From positions 1,550,001 through 1,614,000 of the forward strand of contig JADJXP010000002.1 in the NCBI GenBank assembly GCA_016715795.1: a stretch of DNA of 64,000 nucleotides. Reading direction: 5' to 3'. The position numbers were made by a program, and so were the translations under genes. Below the pieces are notes generated by a model, which saw only the letters and a program-made list of their open reading frames with translations, had not been told where the DNA came from and ran no database searches. This document shows, one piece after another, positions 9,642 to 18,124 of the stretch (position 1 is its first letter; each line of letters begins with the position of its first letter). The stretch is from Chloracidobacterium sp. GTDB taxonomy: Bacteria; Acidobacteriota; Blastocatellia; Pyrinomonadales; Pyrinomonadaceae.

Positions 9642-9824
9642 TCATTCATGTTTGACCGGCGGCAGGACGTTTTCGCCGGCGACGAAGTTTCTACCGGTTG
9701 TCTTCAAATTCGAGGCGGGCGCGTTTTGCGATGCGGCCGCCTTTTTTGCCGGCGGTGGAGTTTTCGGTCGTTCCTGTCGCGTCTCGCCTTCGGCGATCTG
9801 GCGGGTAGAGAGTCTGGGCTTCAA
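9642..9824 (-). CDS. Possible small basic Ala/Pro/Lys-rich protein
   Basis: A 60-codon frame starts at TTG 9824, overlapping the HNH stop codon by four bases, and ends at 9642. The product is rich in Ala, Pro, Lys and Arg and looks disordered. The tight overlap with the HNH gene is the only support; composition alone could arise by chance. The rest of the 330-bp gap (9491-9820) shows nothing else that I can support. Confidence 0.25.
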   Translation of the reverse strand: MKPRLSTRQIAEGETRQERPKTPPPAKKAAASQNAPASNLKTTGRNFVAGENVLPPVKHE

Positions 9825-10264
9825 TGTTCGAGAACGAACAGCTTCGCGGCATCGCTGGGAAAGCGGCCGCGCCGGCTTAGTATTTCACGTTCAACGATTC
9901 GATCGTGGTGGTTCATCTGTAGAATTCTTACAGTCGCTTCGGCGCATTCAGTAAGCGGTTCTATGACTGCACCGTCTATTCTAAAATTATCGGTCCAGCG
10001 GTCCGTTCGCGGGTTGTAAAACAGGATCGCTCGCTTGGTGCCGGGGACGGCGGCGGCGATGTCGCTGCCTTTGTTTCGATTGCAGAAGACACAAGCCAAG
10101 GCAAGGTTGTCGAGGTCGGATGACCCGCCGTGTTTCAGGCTGACTATATGTTCGATTTGATGACAGAAGTAAGAGTCTTCCTCGGCTATCAGGCAATACT
10201 CGCAAACATTAACTGCGCGCTTCGCAACCTGCTCACGGATCGCGGGGCTGATATGGCTACTCAT
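9821..10264 (-). CDS. HNH endonuclease
   Basis: A 147-residue protein with the zinc-finger HNH fold: CEYC at residues 21-24, the catalytic stretch IEHIVSLKHGG around 37-47, and LACVFCNRNKGSD around 56-68. FYNPRTDRWTDNF follows, a conserved region of this subgroup. HNH enzymes cut DNA with one metal ion. The start at 10264 overlaps the end of the upstream small gene by eight bases, so the two are probably translationally coupled. As I recall, this HNH subgroup with a small helical partner of the AYEEVVDFI type is found in many bacteria, often in accessory regions. That suggests a defence or toxin-antitoxin role, which is inference. Confidence 0.85.
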   Translation of the reverse strand: MSSHISPAIREQVAKRAVNVCEYCLIAEEDSYFCHQIEHIVSLKHGGSSDLDNLALACVFCNRNKGSDIAAAVPGTKRAILFYNPRTDRWTDNFRIDGAVIEPLTECAEATVRILQMNHHDRIVEREILSRRGRFPSDAAKLFVLEH

Positions 10265-10499
10265 TCACCACGAAGTCACGGGCACGGGCCTTTGCAAGCC
10301 GCATCAGATGCTCAAGCAACATATAGTAATCGAGTTCGGATCTTTCTGCACCTGTCAGGTCGCTGTTCTTGTCACGCTGCAAAAGATCGGAAACCCGCTC
10401 TTGTGCCGCTTTGGAAGGCCGAAACGCGATCACGTTCTTCGGGGTCGTGCCCGACGCAATAAAATCGACAACTTCCTCGTAGGCCTTAATTGCGTTCAT
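10257..10499 (-). CDS. Small partner protein of the HNH endonuclease
   Basis: This 80-residue, mostly helical protein begins MNAIKAYEEVVDFIASGTTP and ends in a basic segment, LMRLAKARARDFVVNE. It overlaps the HNH gene by eight bases and precedes it in the same direction. Small proteins with a similar AYEEVVDFIAxGTTP start occur directly upstream of HNH genes in many genomes, which suggests a functional pair. It has no recognised DNA-binding motif. A role as antitoxin, specificity factor or chaperone for the nuclease is possible but unproven. Confidence 0.7.
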   Translation of the reverse strand: MNAIKAYEEVVDFIASGTTPKNVIAFRPSKAAQERVSDLLQRDKNSDLTGAERSELDYYMLLEHLMRLAKARARDFVVNE

Positions 10500-10541
10500 A
10501 ACGTCGGTAGAATAACTAGTTTGGATGATCGTTTCAAGAGA

Positions 10542-10775
10542 TCAAAGCCGATGGGGCCGCCATTCTCGGACCGCCTTGATCTCAGCCATTACCTCTTCTT
10601 CCGTCATCGGTTCCCCGGCCTCAGCTAAACGGTCGGCGGCCTCAAACAGCCTGTTTGCCTTTCGGCGGCGGATCTCCGCTTTGAACAGAGAGGACGCCAA
10701 CAAAGGCTTGAACAACCCCATTTCCTTCGCTTCCGCCGCTAGCTCATCTGGCAGAGTTAAGACAACTTCTGACAT
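10542..10775 (-). CDS. Antitoxin-like protein without adjacent toxin
   Basis: A 77-residue protein, MSEVVLTLPDELAAEAKEMG followed by FKAEIRRRKANRLFEAADRL and PMTEEEVMAEIKAVR. This pattern (a short beta strand, a helical part with RRR, then a TxEEVxAEIxAVR tail) is typical of antitoxins encoded just before PIN-domain (VapC) toxins. Here the next gene downstream begins at 10499 and is not a PIN protein, and the 42-bp gap cannot hold a toxin. The gene therefore appears orphaned. It directly precedes the HNH pair on the same strand, so exchange of partners cannot be excluded. Confidence 0.6.
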   Translation of the reverse strand: MSEVVLTLPDELAAEAKEMGLFKPLLASSLFKAEIRRRKANRLFEAADRLAEAGEPMTEEEVMAEIKAVREWRPHRL

Positions 10776-10794
10776 AAGACTTCTCCCAGGAAGA

Positions 10795-11232
10795 TCATAT
10801 CCGATTCTGCAACCCCTTTGTTGTCTGAATTATGTTTGGTTTTCCGCGCTTCGAGAATCCAATTGCGACGGTTTCGGACAGTTTTAGGACCAGAATTCCG
10901 TTATTTACTTCTGGCTCGACGAAGCGCAGGGTTGTCGGGATGCGTAGGCGGTAGTGTTGGCAGAAGGGCCAGGCGAAGATCTTCCAGCCGCGTTCTTTTT
11001 GTGACCGGAAAGGTCTCGTGCGTGGGTGGGAAGGTTGGTTCGATGGCGATGGCGTCGTCGGGTCGGCTGTAATAGAGCGTCACATGCTTTGGGCTGCCGA
11101 GCCGTTCGTAGGTGTAGGCGTTGAGGTAGATCAGGCCCTTGCTGTTGATCGTAACCCTGCGCCTCCTGCACCGGCCGCCTCGACGGCAGCGCCCGAGCGT
11201 GAATTTTCAAAATGGTGGTCTAGTGTGTTCAT
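10795..11232 (-). CDS. Hypothetical protein, two frameshifts
   Basis: Three frames join into about 145 residues. The first runs MNTLDHHFENSRSGAAVEAA. The second has RVTINSKGLIYLNAYTYERL, then SPKHVTLYYSRPDDAIAIEP and THETFPVTK. The third has ERGWKIFAWPFCQHYRLRIP, ending with LVLKLSETVAIGFSKRG and NIIQTTKGLQNRI. Joins are near 11160 and 11003; the latter is one extra A in an AAAAA run. The mixed beta pattern looks like one compact domain. I do not recognise the family. It is upstream of the antitoxin-like gene on the same strand, with a 19-bp gap. Confidence 0.5.
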
Positions 11233-11311
11233 GGGTTTCTCCGTGAGTGTTGGTTTTGTATCTCGTCCTTGATGTTGCAGTAATAGCACGTTCATTCACA
11301 CTTGTCAAGGC

Positions 11312-11497
11312 GTCGGAACGCGGGCATCTCTGCCCGCTCGTGGCGTTCCTAAACTAGAACGCGGATGAAACGGATCAAGCGGAAAAAAACGGATATGAAG
11401 AACCATTGTCTTATCCGTCCGTATCCGCCCGATCCGTTGAATCTGCGTTCAAGGAAGGACGTTCGTTACGTCCGGGCAAGGATGCCCGCGTTCCGAC
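11312..11497. repeat. Large nested palindromic element in a 431-bp gap
   Basis: The gap 11233-11663 holds two nested inverted repeats. The outer 17-bp arms (11312-11328 and 11481-11497) are perfect reverse complements with a GGAACGCGGGCATC core. The inner arms (11357-11395 and 11411-11450) match imperfectly, with a CGGATC core. A further GCGTTCC stretch follows near 11513-11521. I see no coding sequence here. Confidence 0.8.
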
Positions 11498-11663
11498 ACC
11501 CTGAGTCTTGCCCGCGTTCCGGGTTTTCACAAAAGGATGCAAACAATTCAGCATCCGCAGCGAATATCCTCGCGTCCCTGAAAACGGTCCGTTTTCCTAT
11601 ACCGTGGGTCATACGAAATGCCGTTTGGTCATACCGTTTTCACGGTTTTGGGACGCGTTTCAT

Positions 11664-12947
11664 TCAGAGGGCTTTTACGATAAATAGCGTGCCGTCGTCA
11701 TCGAGGAATTTTCGTTCGGTGAAATCGGCGACGCCTTTGCGGACGTGGTCGATCATCTGTTTGGCGGGCAAGTGAATGCCGCTGAGGACGCGTTTTGCAA
11801 AGCGGTCGGGGCCAAACTCTTCACCGTTGGGATTTGTCGCTTCGGTAATGCCGTCGGTGTAGATGACCATCACCTGTTCGTCGTCAAACCTAATAAAATG
11901 CTGGTGATAATGCACGTCGTCGAACATTCCCAACGCCATATCGCCATATTCGACAAAGCGATAATCGCCGTCGGGCTTGATCAGAAGCGGCGGATTGTGG
12001 CCGGCATTAGAAAATACGAACGTCCGATTTGTCGAATCAAGAATGCCGTATATCGCCGTGATGAACTGGTTGTCCTCGATCGAATCTCTCAATAGCTGGC
12101 TTACCCTAGAAAAGGCAATGTGCGACGCATAACCCGCCTGTATGCTCGCGCGTAAGCTCGCACGAAGAAAGGACATAAGCAACGCCGCCGGAATGCCCTT
12201 TCCGACCGCATCGGCCACAACAATGCCGATCTGGTCCTCGAATATCGGCACCCAATCGTAATAGTCGCCCGAAACCTCTTCGGTCGGAAAAAGATAGGCT
12301 GAGATGTCAAAATTCTCGACCTTCGGGTCGCGCGCGGGCAACAACTCCATCTGCACCTGCCGAGCGGCCTCCAGCTGGGCCTGGAGTCGCCTTTTCTCGA
12401 CGACCTGCTCGTGCAGCCGGACCTTTTCGATGATGATCGCGACCTGCGACGTCAACAGTTGAAGTATCGCGAGATCGTCGTCGGAGTAGGCGTCCAAATG
12501 GTCGCTCTCGAGGTCAAAAGCACCGATAACACGGTCATTTGAGATGATCGGAGCGACCATTTCCGACCGAGTTCGCTCGCGTGCCGCAAAGTAACGCGGG
12601 TCCTTACTAACGTCATGCGAGACGATGGCTTTCCCCGTCTGCGCGACGGTCCCGATAAAGCCTTCGCCCATCTTGAGCCTCGGTTCTATCAACTCAAAAC
12701 TGATCTGATAGCCACGAATGACCTTTGACTTAAAGACGTATGGGCTCCCGTCCTCGGGGCTGAATTCGATCAGGTAAATGCCCGCCGCATCGTATGGAAT
12801 CAGCGATCCGAGCGTGTCCATCACGAGATTGAGCACCTCGTCAAGATCGAGCGAACGGCTGATCGTCTTGGTGATGTCGAGCAGCATCCTGAGCTTATCG
12901 ACAGTTGTCAGGCTTTCAGACGTGGTTTTTGGCTTGGTGCGAGGCAT
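11664..12947 (-). CDS. GAF-domain SpoIIE/PP2C-type protein phosphatase
   Basis: A 427-residue cytoplasmic protein. Residues about 20-180 form a GAF sensor domain (LLDITKTISRSLDLDEVLN, later IGAFDLESDHLDAYSDDDL). A short coiled coil, VVEKRRLQAQLEAARQVQME, links to a SpoIIE phosphatase domain. That domain has SGDYYDW, VADAVGKGIPAALLMS, SNAGHNPPLL, VIYTDGITEA and a C-terminal LDDDGTLFIVKAL. The metal-binding aspartates are in place. Such RsbU-like enzymes dephosphorylate anti-anti-sigma factors in partner-switching stress responses, but no such partner is encoded here. The gene starts 21 bp after the ImmA/IrrE-type gene and probably shares its transcript. Confidence 0.92.
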   Translation of the reverse strand: MPRTKPKTTSESLTTVDKLRMLLDITKTISRSLDLDEVLNLVMDTLGSLIPYDAAGIYLIEFSPEDGSPYVFKSKVIRGYQISFELIEPRLKMGEGFIGTVAQTGKAIVSHDVSKDPRYFAARERTRSEMVAPIISNDRVIGAFDLESDHLDAYSDDDLAILQLLTSQVAIIIEKVRLHEQVVEKRRLQAQLEAARQVQMELLPARDPKVENFDISAYLFPTEEVSGDYYDWVPIFEDQIGIVVADAVGKGIPAALLMSFLRASLRASIQAGYASHIAFSRVSQLLRDSIEDNQFITAIYGILDSTNRTFVFSNAGHNPPLLIKPDGDYRFVEYGDMALGMFDDVHYHQHFIRFDDEQVMVIYTDGITEATNPNGEEFGPDRFAKRVLSGIHLPAKQMIDHVRKGVADFTERKFLDDDGTLFIVKAL

Positions 12948-12968
12948 TGTCAGATCGCGGAAGGGCGA

Positions 12969-13838
12969 TTATACATCATCGCCGCTCGTGAGGCCTTGAT
13001 TTGCCTTGTATTCGGCCCAAAGGCGCGAAACTTTGATGCGGTATTCAACCAGTGCACGGCTGACGACGAAATGGCGAGCGATCTGCTGTGACGTCAGCCC
13101 CTCAGCGACCATTCGCTTGATAGCCGTGTAGGGAACTAGGGGCTGGCACCGGTAGAATAGGCCTCCTCCTCAATGGCGTGATTGTAATCGCGAGCGATGA
13201 CCTTGCCGTCCTTGTTGCGGGCCTCGACCGCCAATCGGCTCGGCTTGTGGCCGAGGAAGACGTGGCAGATCTCTTCCATCAGCGTAGCATTCTGACGATT
13301 TCGGCTGTGTGTCGGGTTCAGGATGATGAGGCGTTCGCCGCCCGGCAGCGTGTGCGATGCCGCCCCGCCTGACCACAGATCCTTGCCATCCCCTGTAAGA
13401 TGCTGACGCGTCTCCTCCGAAAGCAACGGCTCGATCTCATCAAACGACGCGACGAACAGGTTCGCAAATCGGGCAAGGCTGAACGGATCGAGCCTCTGAT
13501 GATCGAACCGAAGCCCGGCGAATTCACGCAGTCCCAAACCGCGTATCTCATGATGCCTTCCCTTCGGTGTCGGCGGTCGATCGGTCGGGAGTGGCCTCTT
13601 ACTACTGAACATCACGAGGGGCGTCCGACCGTTTCCTCCCGCGATGATCAGCCCGACAGCAACGACGAAGATCGAAATATACTGCAGGAGATTCCCGAGG
13701 AAATTACAAACAGAGCCGATCGTTCGTGCAGGGCTATCGATCGAACTGATCAGGAAAGTAAAACAGACCCATCCTACCAACCAGAAAAAGAAGCCTACTA
13801 GAGCCGAGTCCGAGAGCTGCAAATCCAATACCTTTCAT
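12969..13838 (-). CDS. Membrane-linked ImmA/IrrE-type metalloprotease, two frameshifts
   Basis: The start is ATG 13838 behind a strong GGAGGAG ribosome site; the frame slips near 13804. Residues 1-70 contain two membrane helices (VGFFFWLVGWVCFTFLISS and YISIFVVAVGLIIAGG). The rest matches the ImmA/IrrE (DUF955) family: HHEIRGLGLREFAGLRF, then TLMEEICHVFLGHKPSRL and AIEEEAYSTGA. The zinc motif reads EEICH instead of HExxH, a variant seen in one branch of the family. The frame breaks near 13141 (one C missing in a CCCC run) and continues as LVPYTAIKRMVAEGLTSQQI and a helix-turn-helix-like end at 12969. Fusion of the membrane part to the peptidase is unusual and could be an artefact of another slip. 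Confidence 0.7.
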
Positions 13839-13909
13839 CTTTCTCCTCCTCTCGAGCACGGGGCCGAAACGACACGATGATAGTTGATTACAAGCCCGGA
13901 GACAACGCT

Positions 13910-14430
13910 CTAGACGACCTTGAATTCCGAGTCGACGTCCTCGGTCGAGAGGGCAACACGGTAATTCTTTGACTGCTTCTGTTTCGTGATAAGGAGGTCG
14001 TCCTTCGTCTTGAGGAGGTCGGCTCGATTAAAGACGGATATCTCAAAGTTGTAACCATGCGTGATCGCATCCTTAGGACAAGCCTCGACACAAAAACCAC
14101 AAAAGATGCATCTGCCGTAGTCGATGTTGTAGACCTTCGCGTAACGCTCGTCACGGCCGACACGCTCTGAATAAGGGCGAGGATCGTCAACCGCTTCAAT
14201 ATATATACAATCCGACGGACATGCCGCAGCGCAAAGGTAACATGCCACGCATTTTCCTTGCCGTTTTCATCGACATGCAACGAGATGCGCCCGCGATAGC
14301 GTGGTTGGACGGTGACCGGCTCATCCGGATATTGAACGGTCCACTTCTTTCGAGGGATCTCGGACATCGTCCGCTTCATTCCCTTGATGACGGCCACGCT
14401 CGATCTGATGACGTCTGCGACAAGTGACAT
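13910..14430 (-). CDS. nuoI: NADH-quinone oxidoreductase subunit I, one frameshift
   Basis: NuoI carries iron-sulfur clusters N6a and N6b of complex I at the membrane-facing end of the peripheral arm. The protein starts MSLVADVIRSSVAVIKGMKR, then KWTVQYPDEPVTVQPRYRG. The frame breaks near 14253 in an A run (one A missing gives KEKC). It continues CVACYLCAAACP and later CIFCGFCVEACP, the two CxxCxxCxxxCP motifs that ligate both [4Fe-4S] clusters. The end reads DDLLITKQKQSKNYR. The reconstructed length of about 174 residues is normal. No other nuo gene is in the window, so this copy stands apart from a nuo operon or the operon is split. Confidence 0.9.
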
Positions 14431-14443
14431 ATAACCAAAGTGC

Positions 14444-15367
14444 TTATCGGCTGGCTCCCAAAAGCATCGCCATACCGTTGAAGAATATGATGAAGATGTA
14501 ATAAACAATCCCAATCAGGAAGAAGAGGGCTCCCAATACCATACCAGCAATCGCCAATCCTTTTCCGCCGTACTCGGCTGGATTATTATTTGCGTTCTTC
14601 ATTCCCAAGAAACCTGTAATCAAAGCCGCTATGCCCGTGATCGGAGCAAGATAGCAACACAGCGAACCAATTCCGAGGATCAATGAAACGATTGGCAACG
14701 TCTTGTTTTGATCTCCCACTGCAGTGCCCAGCGGCGGTGGATTGAACGGCGTGTTCGAACCGATCTCCTGATTCTGCCAAGCGACCTCGGGCGGTGGCGG
14801 TGGTGTCCATTGCTCAACGGGTGCCGGCGGCGGTTCGAAAGCAGCCGGAGGAGGAGGCTGAATGATAGTTTCCGGTTCCTCAGCGATCGGCGGAAGAACC
14901 GGTTCCGGTTCTGGCTCGATGAACGACGGAGCCGGCGGCTCAGGAACGGAGAATGGCGAAGGCGGCGGCTCGGCTGCTGCGGGCGGAACGTCTGCGACAT
15001 CGGGTTCTGGCACGGAATCCTGCATGGCGGCCTTCATCTCTTCGTCGGAAACGAACACCGTCTTGAGCGGGTCGGTGCCTGGCAGCTCAAGCTCAACATC
15101 AGGGGCGGCGATAGGAGCAGGCGGTATCGACTGGCCCGCAACGAGTACCGGTTCTTCGTCGGGCGGGGCCTCAGATGTCGCTTCCTCTAGCGGTGCGGCT
15201 TCGACAGCATGCTCTTCCGGCACCTGTATAGCAGGCGACACTATCGTTGCGTAGGGATCGAATGCCGCTTCCTCGGCCGCCGGTGCATCCTCAAGCACCG
15301 CGCCGTCGATCTGGCAAAACCGCATCGAATCCTCAAATTCCTTTCCGCAAGTCGGGCATTTTTTCAT
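14444..15367 (-). CDS. Zinc-ribbon, Pro-rich DUF4190 membrane protein
   Basis: A 307-residue protein. Residues 1-25 form a zinc ribbon, MKKCPTCGKEFEDSMRFCQI, of the CxxC-x-C kind. Residues 30-210 are low-complexity Pro/Glu/Ala-rich and likely disordered. The C-terminal part holds two hydrophobic hairpins (IVSLILGIGSLCCYLAPITG and LAIAGMVLGALFFLIGIVYY) around an IAALITGFLGMKNA loop, matching DUF4190. The N-terminal ribbon would face the cytoplasm. Function is unknown. It lies 13 bp upstream of nuoI on the same strand. The frame is intact, which marks the end of the error-rich stretch. Confidence 0.75.
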   Translation of the reverse strand: MKKCPTCGKEFEDSMRFCQIDGAVLEDAPAAEEAAFDPYATIVSPAIQVPEEHAVEAAPLEEATSEAPPDEEPVLVAGQSIPPAPIAAPDVELELPGTDPLKTVFVSDEEMKAAMQDSVPEPDVADVPPAAAEPPPSPFSVPEPPAPSFIEPEPEPVLPPIAEEPETIIQPPPPAAFEPPPAPVEQWTPPPPPEVAWQNQEIGSNTPFNPPPLGTAVGDQNKTLPIVSLILGIGSLCCYLAPITGIAALITGFLGMKNANNNPAEYGGKGLAIAGMVLGALFFLIGIVYYIFIIFFNGMAMLLGASR

Positions 15368-15462
15368 CAGCTTCGCACTCCGATCTTAAATTCGAAATTT
15401 CAAATCTCAAATTGCCTTGGTGTTCTTAAATCTAACACCTAAAACCCAAGACCTAAAACCGC

Positions 15463-15879
15463 CTACACCAATTCCAGCTTGCTAAAGAAATACGCGATCT
15501 CGATCGCTGCATTCTCGTCCGAATCCGAACCGTGAACGGCGTTCTCGCCGATCGAGGTCGCGAAATCCTTGCGGATCGTACCTTCGGCGGCATCGGCCGG
15601 ATTGGTCGCACCCATCAGTTCACGCCACGCCGGAACTGCGTTCTCTTTCTCCAACGCCAGCACCACACACGGCCCTGACGACATAAAATCGCAAAGCTCG
15701 TCAAAAAAGCCCTTGCCCGCATGCACAGCGTAAAAGCCCTCAGCCTGCTTGCGCGTCTGATGTATCAATTTCATCCCACGTATGGCAAAACCGCCGCCCA
15801 ATATCCGCGAGATGATCTGTCCCTGCTTCCCCGCCCGAACCGCGTCGGGCTTTATGATTCCAAATGTTAAGTTATTCAT
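15463..15879 (-). CDS. ndk: Nucleoside diphosphate kinase
   Basis: A 138-residue enzyme that moves the terminal phosphate from ATP to other nucleoside diphosphates. FGIIKPDAVRAGKQGQIISR is at the start, followed by GFFDELCDFMSSGPCVVLAL and LMGATNPADAAEGTIRKDF. The phosphohistidine is in NAVHGSDSDENA, about residue 115. Length and motifs are complete. It is transcribed leftwards as a probable single gene; the 95-bp downstream gap is A/T-rich with short inverted repeats but no clear terminator. Confidence 0.95.
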   Translation of the reverse strand: MNNLTFGIIKPDAVRAGKQGQIISRILGGGFAIRGMKLIHQTRKQAEGFYAVHAGKGFFDELCDFMSSGPCVVLALEKENAVPAWRELMGATNPADAAEGTIRKDFATSIGENAVHGSDSDENAAIEIAYFFSKLELV

Positions 15880-15943
15880 AAATGAAAAATAGCGAAGTCC
15901 TATTAAAGCAGATGGGAAAGTCCATGTCGAGATTCACAAAAAG

Positions 15944-17041
15944 CTACAATTCGGCAGCCTCAAGTAAATCAATCGCACATCTGACCGCTCCCGTCCGGGT
16001 CTCGACACCGAGCTTCCGGAAAATATGCTCAATGTGCTTGTGAACGGTCCGCGTACTGATGCTTAACAAAACCGCGATCACCTCATCAGTCTTGCCCTCC
16101 GATATCCAATACAGGACTTCTGATTCGCGCTGGGTCAGGTTCAAACTATGCAGTAGTCGGGGCGAGAGTTTCTGACGCTCCCGGAGAATTAGGTTGTGCC
16201 GTCCCGAGGCTGAATCTGGAACGAGGGCGATCTTTAAGGTCCGTTCAGCCCCGTCTAACGTCATATCGGTCGGCTTATCGTATAAAGGCGATTCACTTAA
16301 TCTGGCCCGGAGCCATGCCCGCACTGCCAACGGCAACTGTCCGGCAGATTCATATCCACCGTCTTCAGAATGCTCCCGCAATAATCTCGCTCCGCCTCCA
16401 GAATCGAACAGGACGTTGCCGTCGCCGTCGACTACGAGCCGAGCCCGCGTTACGCGTTCGAGCAGAGACTCGAGAAGGATCTCTTTTTCACAAAGGCGCG
16501 AGTACTCAAGTGAATTGCGGACAGCACTGATGAGGTGCGGCTCAAGAAGCGTCAAAAGAGTCCGGTCGCGTTCTGAAAAATCCAACCTTCCACGGTTGAT
16601 CGCACAGGATATCGTCATCTCTGGAGAGATAGGGAGTACAAGACCCATCATGTGCGCGCCTTCGACATCGATGAGGAAATCATTATACATTCGAGTCCGT
16701 CTGAAGTCGGAATCACTGACGAAATCCGAGATTTTCAGGGCGCCTTTATGTTTCTTTTCTAGAAGTTCATGGATAAGCGGATTGTCGTGCGGGCATTCCG
16801 CCATGACAATCGCGAAGCGCTCATACATCTCCGGCGTCAGGACGGTAGGATCGCTATTCCAGGAGTTCTCGACAAATTTGTCGGTGACTGAAAACTTATC
16901 AAATGCCGTAAAGTCATTCGATAATAAGGACTGCACGCTGCTAAGCGTACGCGCCGCTAACGACCCGGCGGTGAGGTCAGAATGAAGGCCGGAGATTGCC
17001 AGTAACAGATTGGCCGTGTCATCTGAGTTCAGACTCCACAT
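15944..17041 (-). CDS. LuxR-family transcriptional regulator
   Basis: A 365-residue regulator starting MWSLNSDDTANLLLAISGL. Residues 300-360 form the LuxR/GerE helix-turn-helix: LTQRESEVLYWISEGKTDEV then ISTRTVHKHIEHIFRKLGV. The N-terminal 290 residues look like a GAF-type sensor fold (the segment around LTLLEPHLISAVRNSLEYSR is typical), so a small ligand or signal is likely; none can be named. There is no receiver domain. It is transcribed away from the two small secreted-protein genes at 17169 and 17717, which are plausible but unproven targets. Confidence 0.85.
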   Translation of the reverse strand: MWSLNSDDTANLLLAISGLHSDLTAGSLAARTLSSVQSLLSNDFTAFDKFSVTDKFVENSWNSDPTVLTPEMYERFAIVMAECPHDNPLIHELLEKKHKGALKISDFVSDSDFRRTRMYNDFLIDVEGAHMMGLVLPISPEMTISCAINRGRLDFSERDRTLLTLLEPHLISAVRNSLEYSRLCEKEILLESLLERVTRARLVVDGDGNVLFDSGGGARLLREHSEDGGYESAGQLPLAVRAWLRARLSESPLYDKPTDMTLDGAERTLKIALVPDSASGRHNLILRERQKLSPRLLHSLNLTQRESEVLYWISEGKTDEVIAVLLSISTRTVHKHIEHIFRKLGVETRTGAVRCAIDLLEAAEL

Positions 17042-17168
17042 GCGAGAAAAGTGACTTTCGAAGATAAGCTACGCCGCCCGAAGACGTGAGTCAACCCGAA
17101 ATGCGCATATTTACGTATTGTTTCACGAGGCCGCTATCAAATAACGTGTACAAACTTGGAGGTTAGCG

Positions 17169-17540
17169 ATGAAATTTAGCACCAAATTTATCCTCGCGTT
17201 CTCGCTGTGTTTGATGTTCGCACAGATAATCAACGCCCAAGAAAGCTACTTGTATATCGGGAGTTCGAACGGCGTCAAAGTCTATTGGAAGTCAGTAAAG
17301 ATCGTGGATAACTATGAGGTCAGATACAAGTTTGAAAACAACAACTCCTACGCGGTGGCTGTTTCATATGACGCGAAGTTCAATTGCAGTGACGGCTCTG
17401 TCGGAGAAGATGATGGAAGTACCCAGATTAAGGCGTATGGCGAGCAATCCGGCGCCTATGCTGGCCTATGGGCGTACCCATGCGACGGAGGAGCGCGGCC
17501 ATCGCGAATTACTATGAAATTGACGGTTAAACAAAAGTGA
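17169..17540 (+). CDS. Small secreted protein of unknown function
   Basis: A 123-residue protein with a signal peptide (residues 1-23, cleaved after INAQ). The mature part is beta-rich: YLYIGSSNGVKVYWKSVKIV, then YEVRYKFENNNSYAVAVSY. Two cysteines (FNCSDG and YPCDGG) could form a disulfide. The alternating pattern suggests an immunoglobulin-like sandwich, but I do not recognise the family. A ribosome site GGAGG lies eight bases ahead of the ATG. It is divergent from the LuxR gene. Confidence 0.7.
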   Translation: MKFSTKFILAFSLCLMFAQIINAQESYLYIGSSNGVKVYWKSVKIVDNYEVRYKFENNNSYAVAVSYDAKFNCSDGSVGEDDGSTQIKAYGEQSGAYAGLWAYPCDGGARPSRITMKLTVKQK

Positions 17541-17716
17541 GAATGTTAACCAGCATGAGTCAGGTGGAATTGGGTCCCATTTTTTGCAGTTAGACTATTG
17601 ATATCGTGGCACCCAACCTCACGTTGACTACGTGCAGCACGTCGGGCCGGGATGGGTCACGCTTGGCCTTTTGCAGGCTAATACTCCCTAAACGCCTTAT
17701 CCATAAGGAGGATGAT

Positions 17717-18121
17717 ATGAAATCGATGCTTCTCTTGCTAACTATTGTAGTCGGATCGGCCTATTCAAGCACTGCGGGAGCCTTAGGTTTTCCAGCTGGC
17801 GATCCGACAAACTCCAACTCGATAGAATCTGCCGCAATCACGGATTGGTCCGCTTGGTTTACCGACGGTGACATTGAATATCGGTACGAGGTCGGCCTTA
17901 ATAAGATGTTGTGGGTTGAATGGATCAACCATGGCGAAAAAGCCGTTCGCTCGTTCACCATGACCATCACACTTGATGATTTCGAAGGGGAACGCTCGAC
18001 TGCAAAGCAACAGGTCCTGGACTACACATCGGCGGGCGGGAAAGGCCGCACGGTTATCGCCAAAAACTACCGTGTCGAGGTAGTTCGAATCGCCATCTCC
18101 GAAATAAAATACGCAGAATGA
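17717..18121 (+). CDS. Small secreted protein, possibly related to its upstream neighbour
   Basis: The start at 17717 is chosen because AAGGAGGATGAT precedes it; the product is 134 residues with a signal peptide (cleavage near STAGA). The mature part, DWSAWFTDGDIEYRYEVGLN then MLWVEWINHGEKAVRSFTMT, has the same short beta-strand style and final basic strands as the protein at 17169, but sequence similarity is weak. It has no cysteine in the mature part. It ends four bases before the sucD stop codon, on the opposite strand. No function can be assigned. Confidence 0.65.
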   Translation: MKSMLLLLTIVVGSAYSSTAGALGFPAGDPTNSNSIESAAITDWSAWFTDGDIEYRYEVGLNKMLWVEWINHGEKAVRSFTMTITLDDFEGERSTAKQQVLDYTSAGGKGRTVIAKNYRVEVVRIAISEIKYAE

Positions 18122-18124
18122 CTG

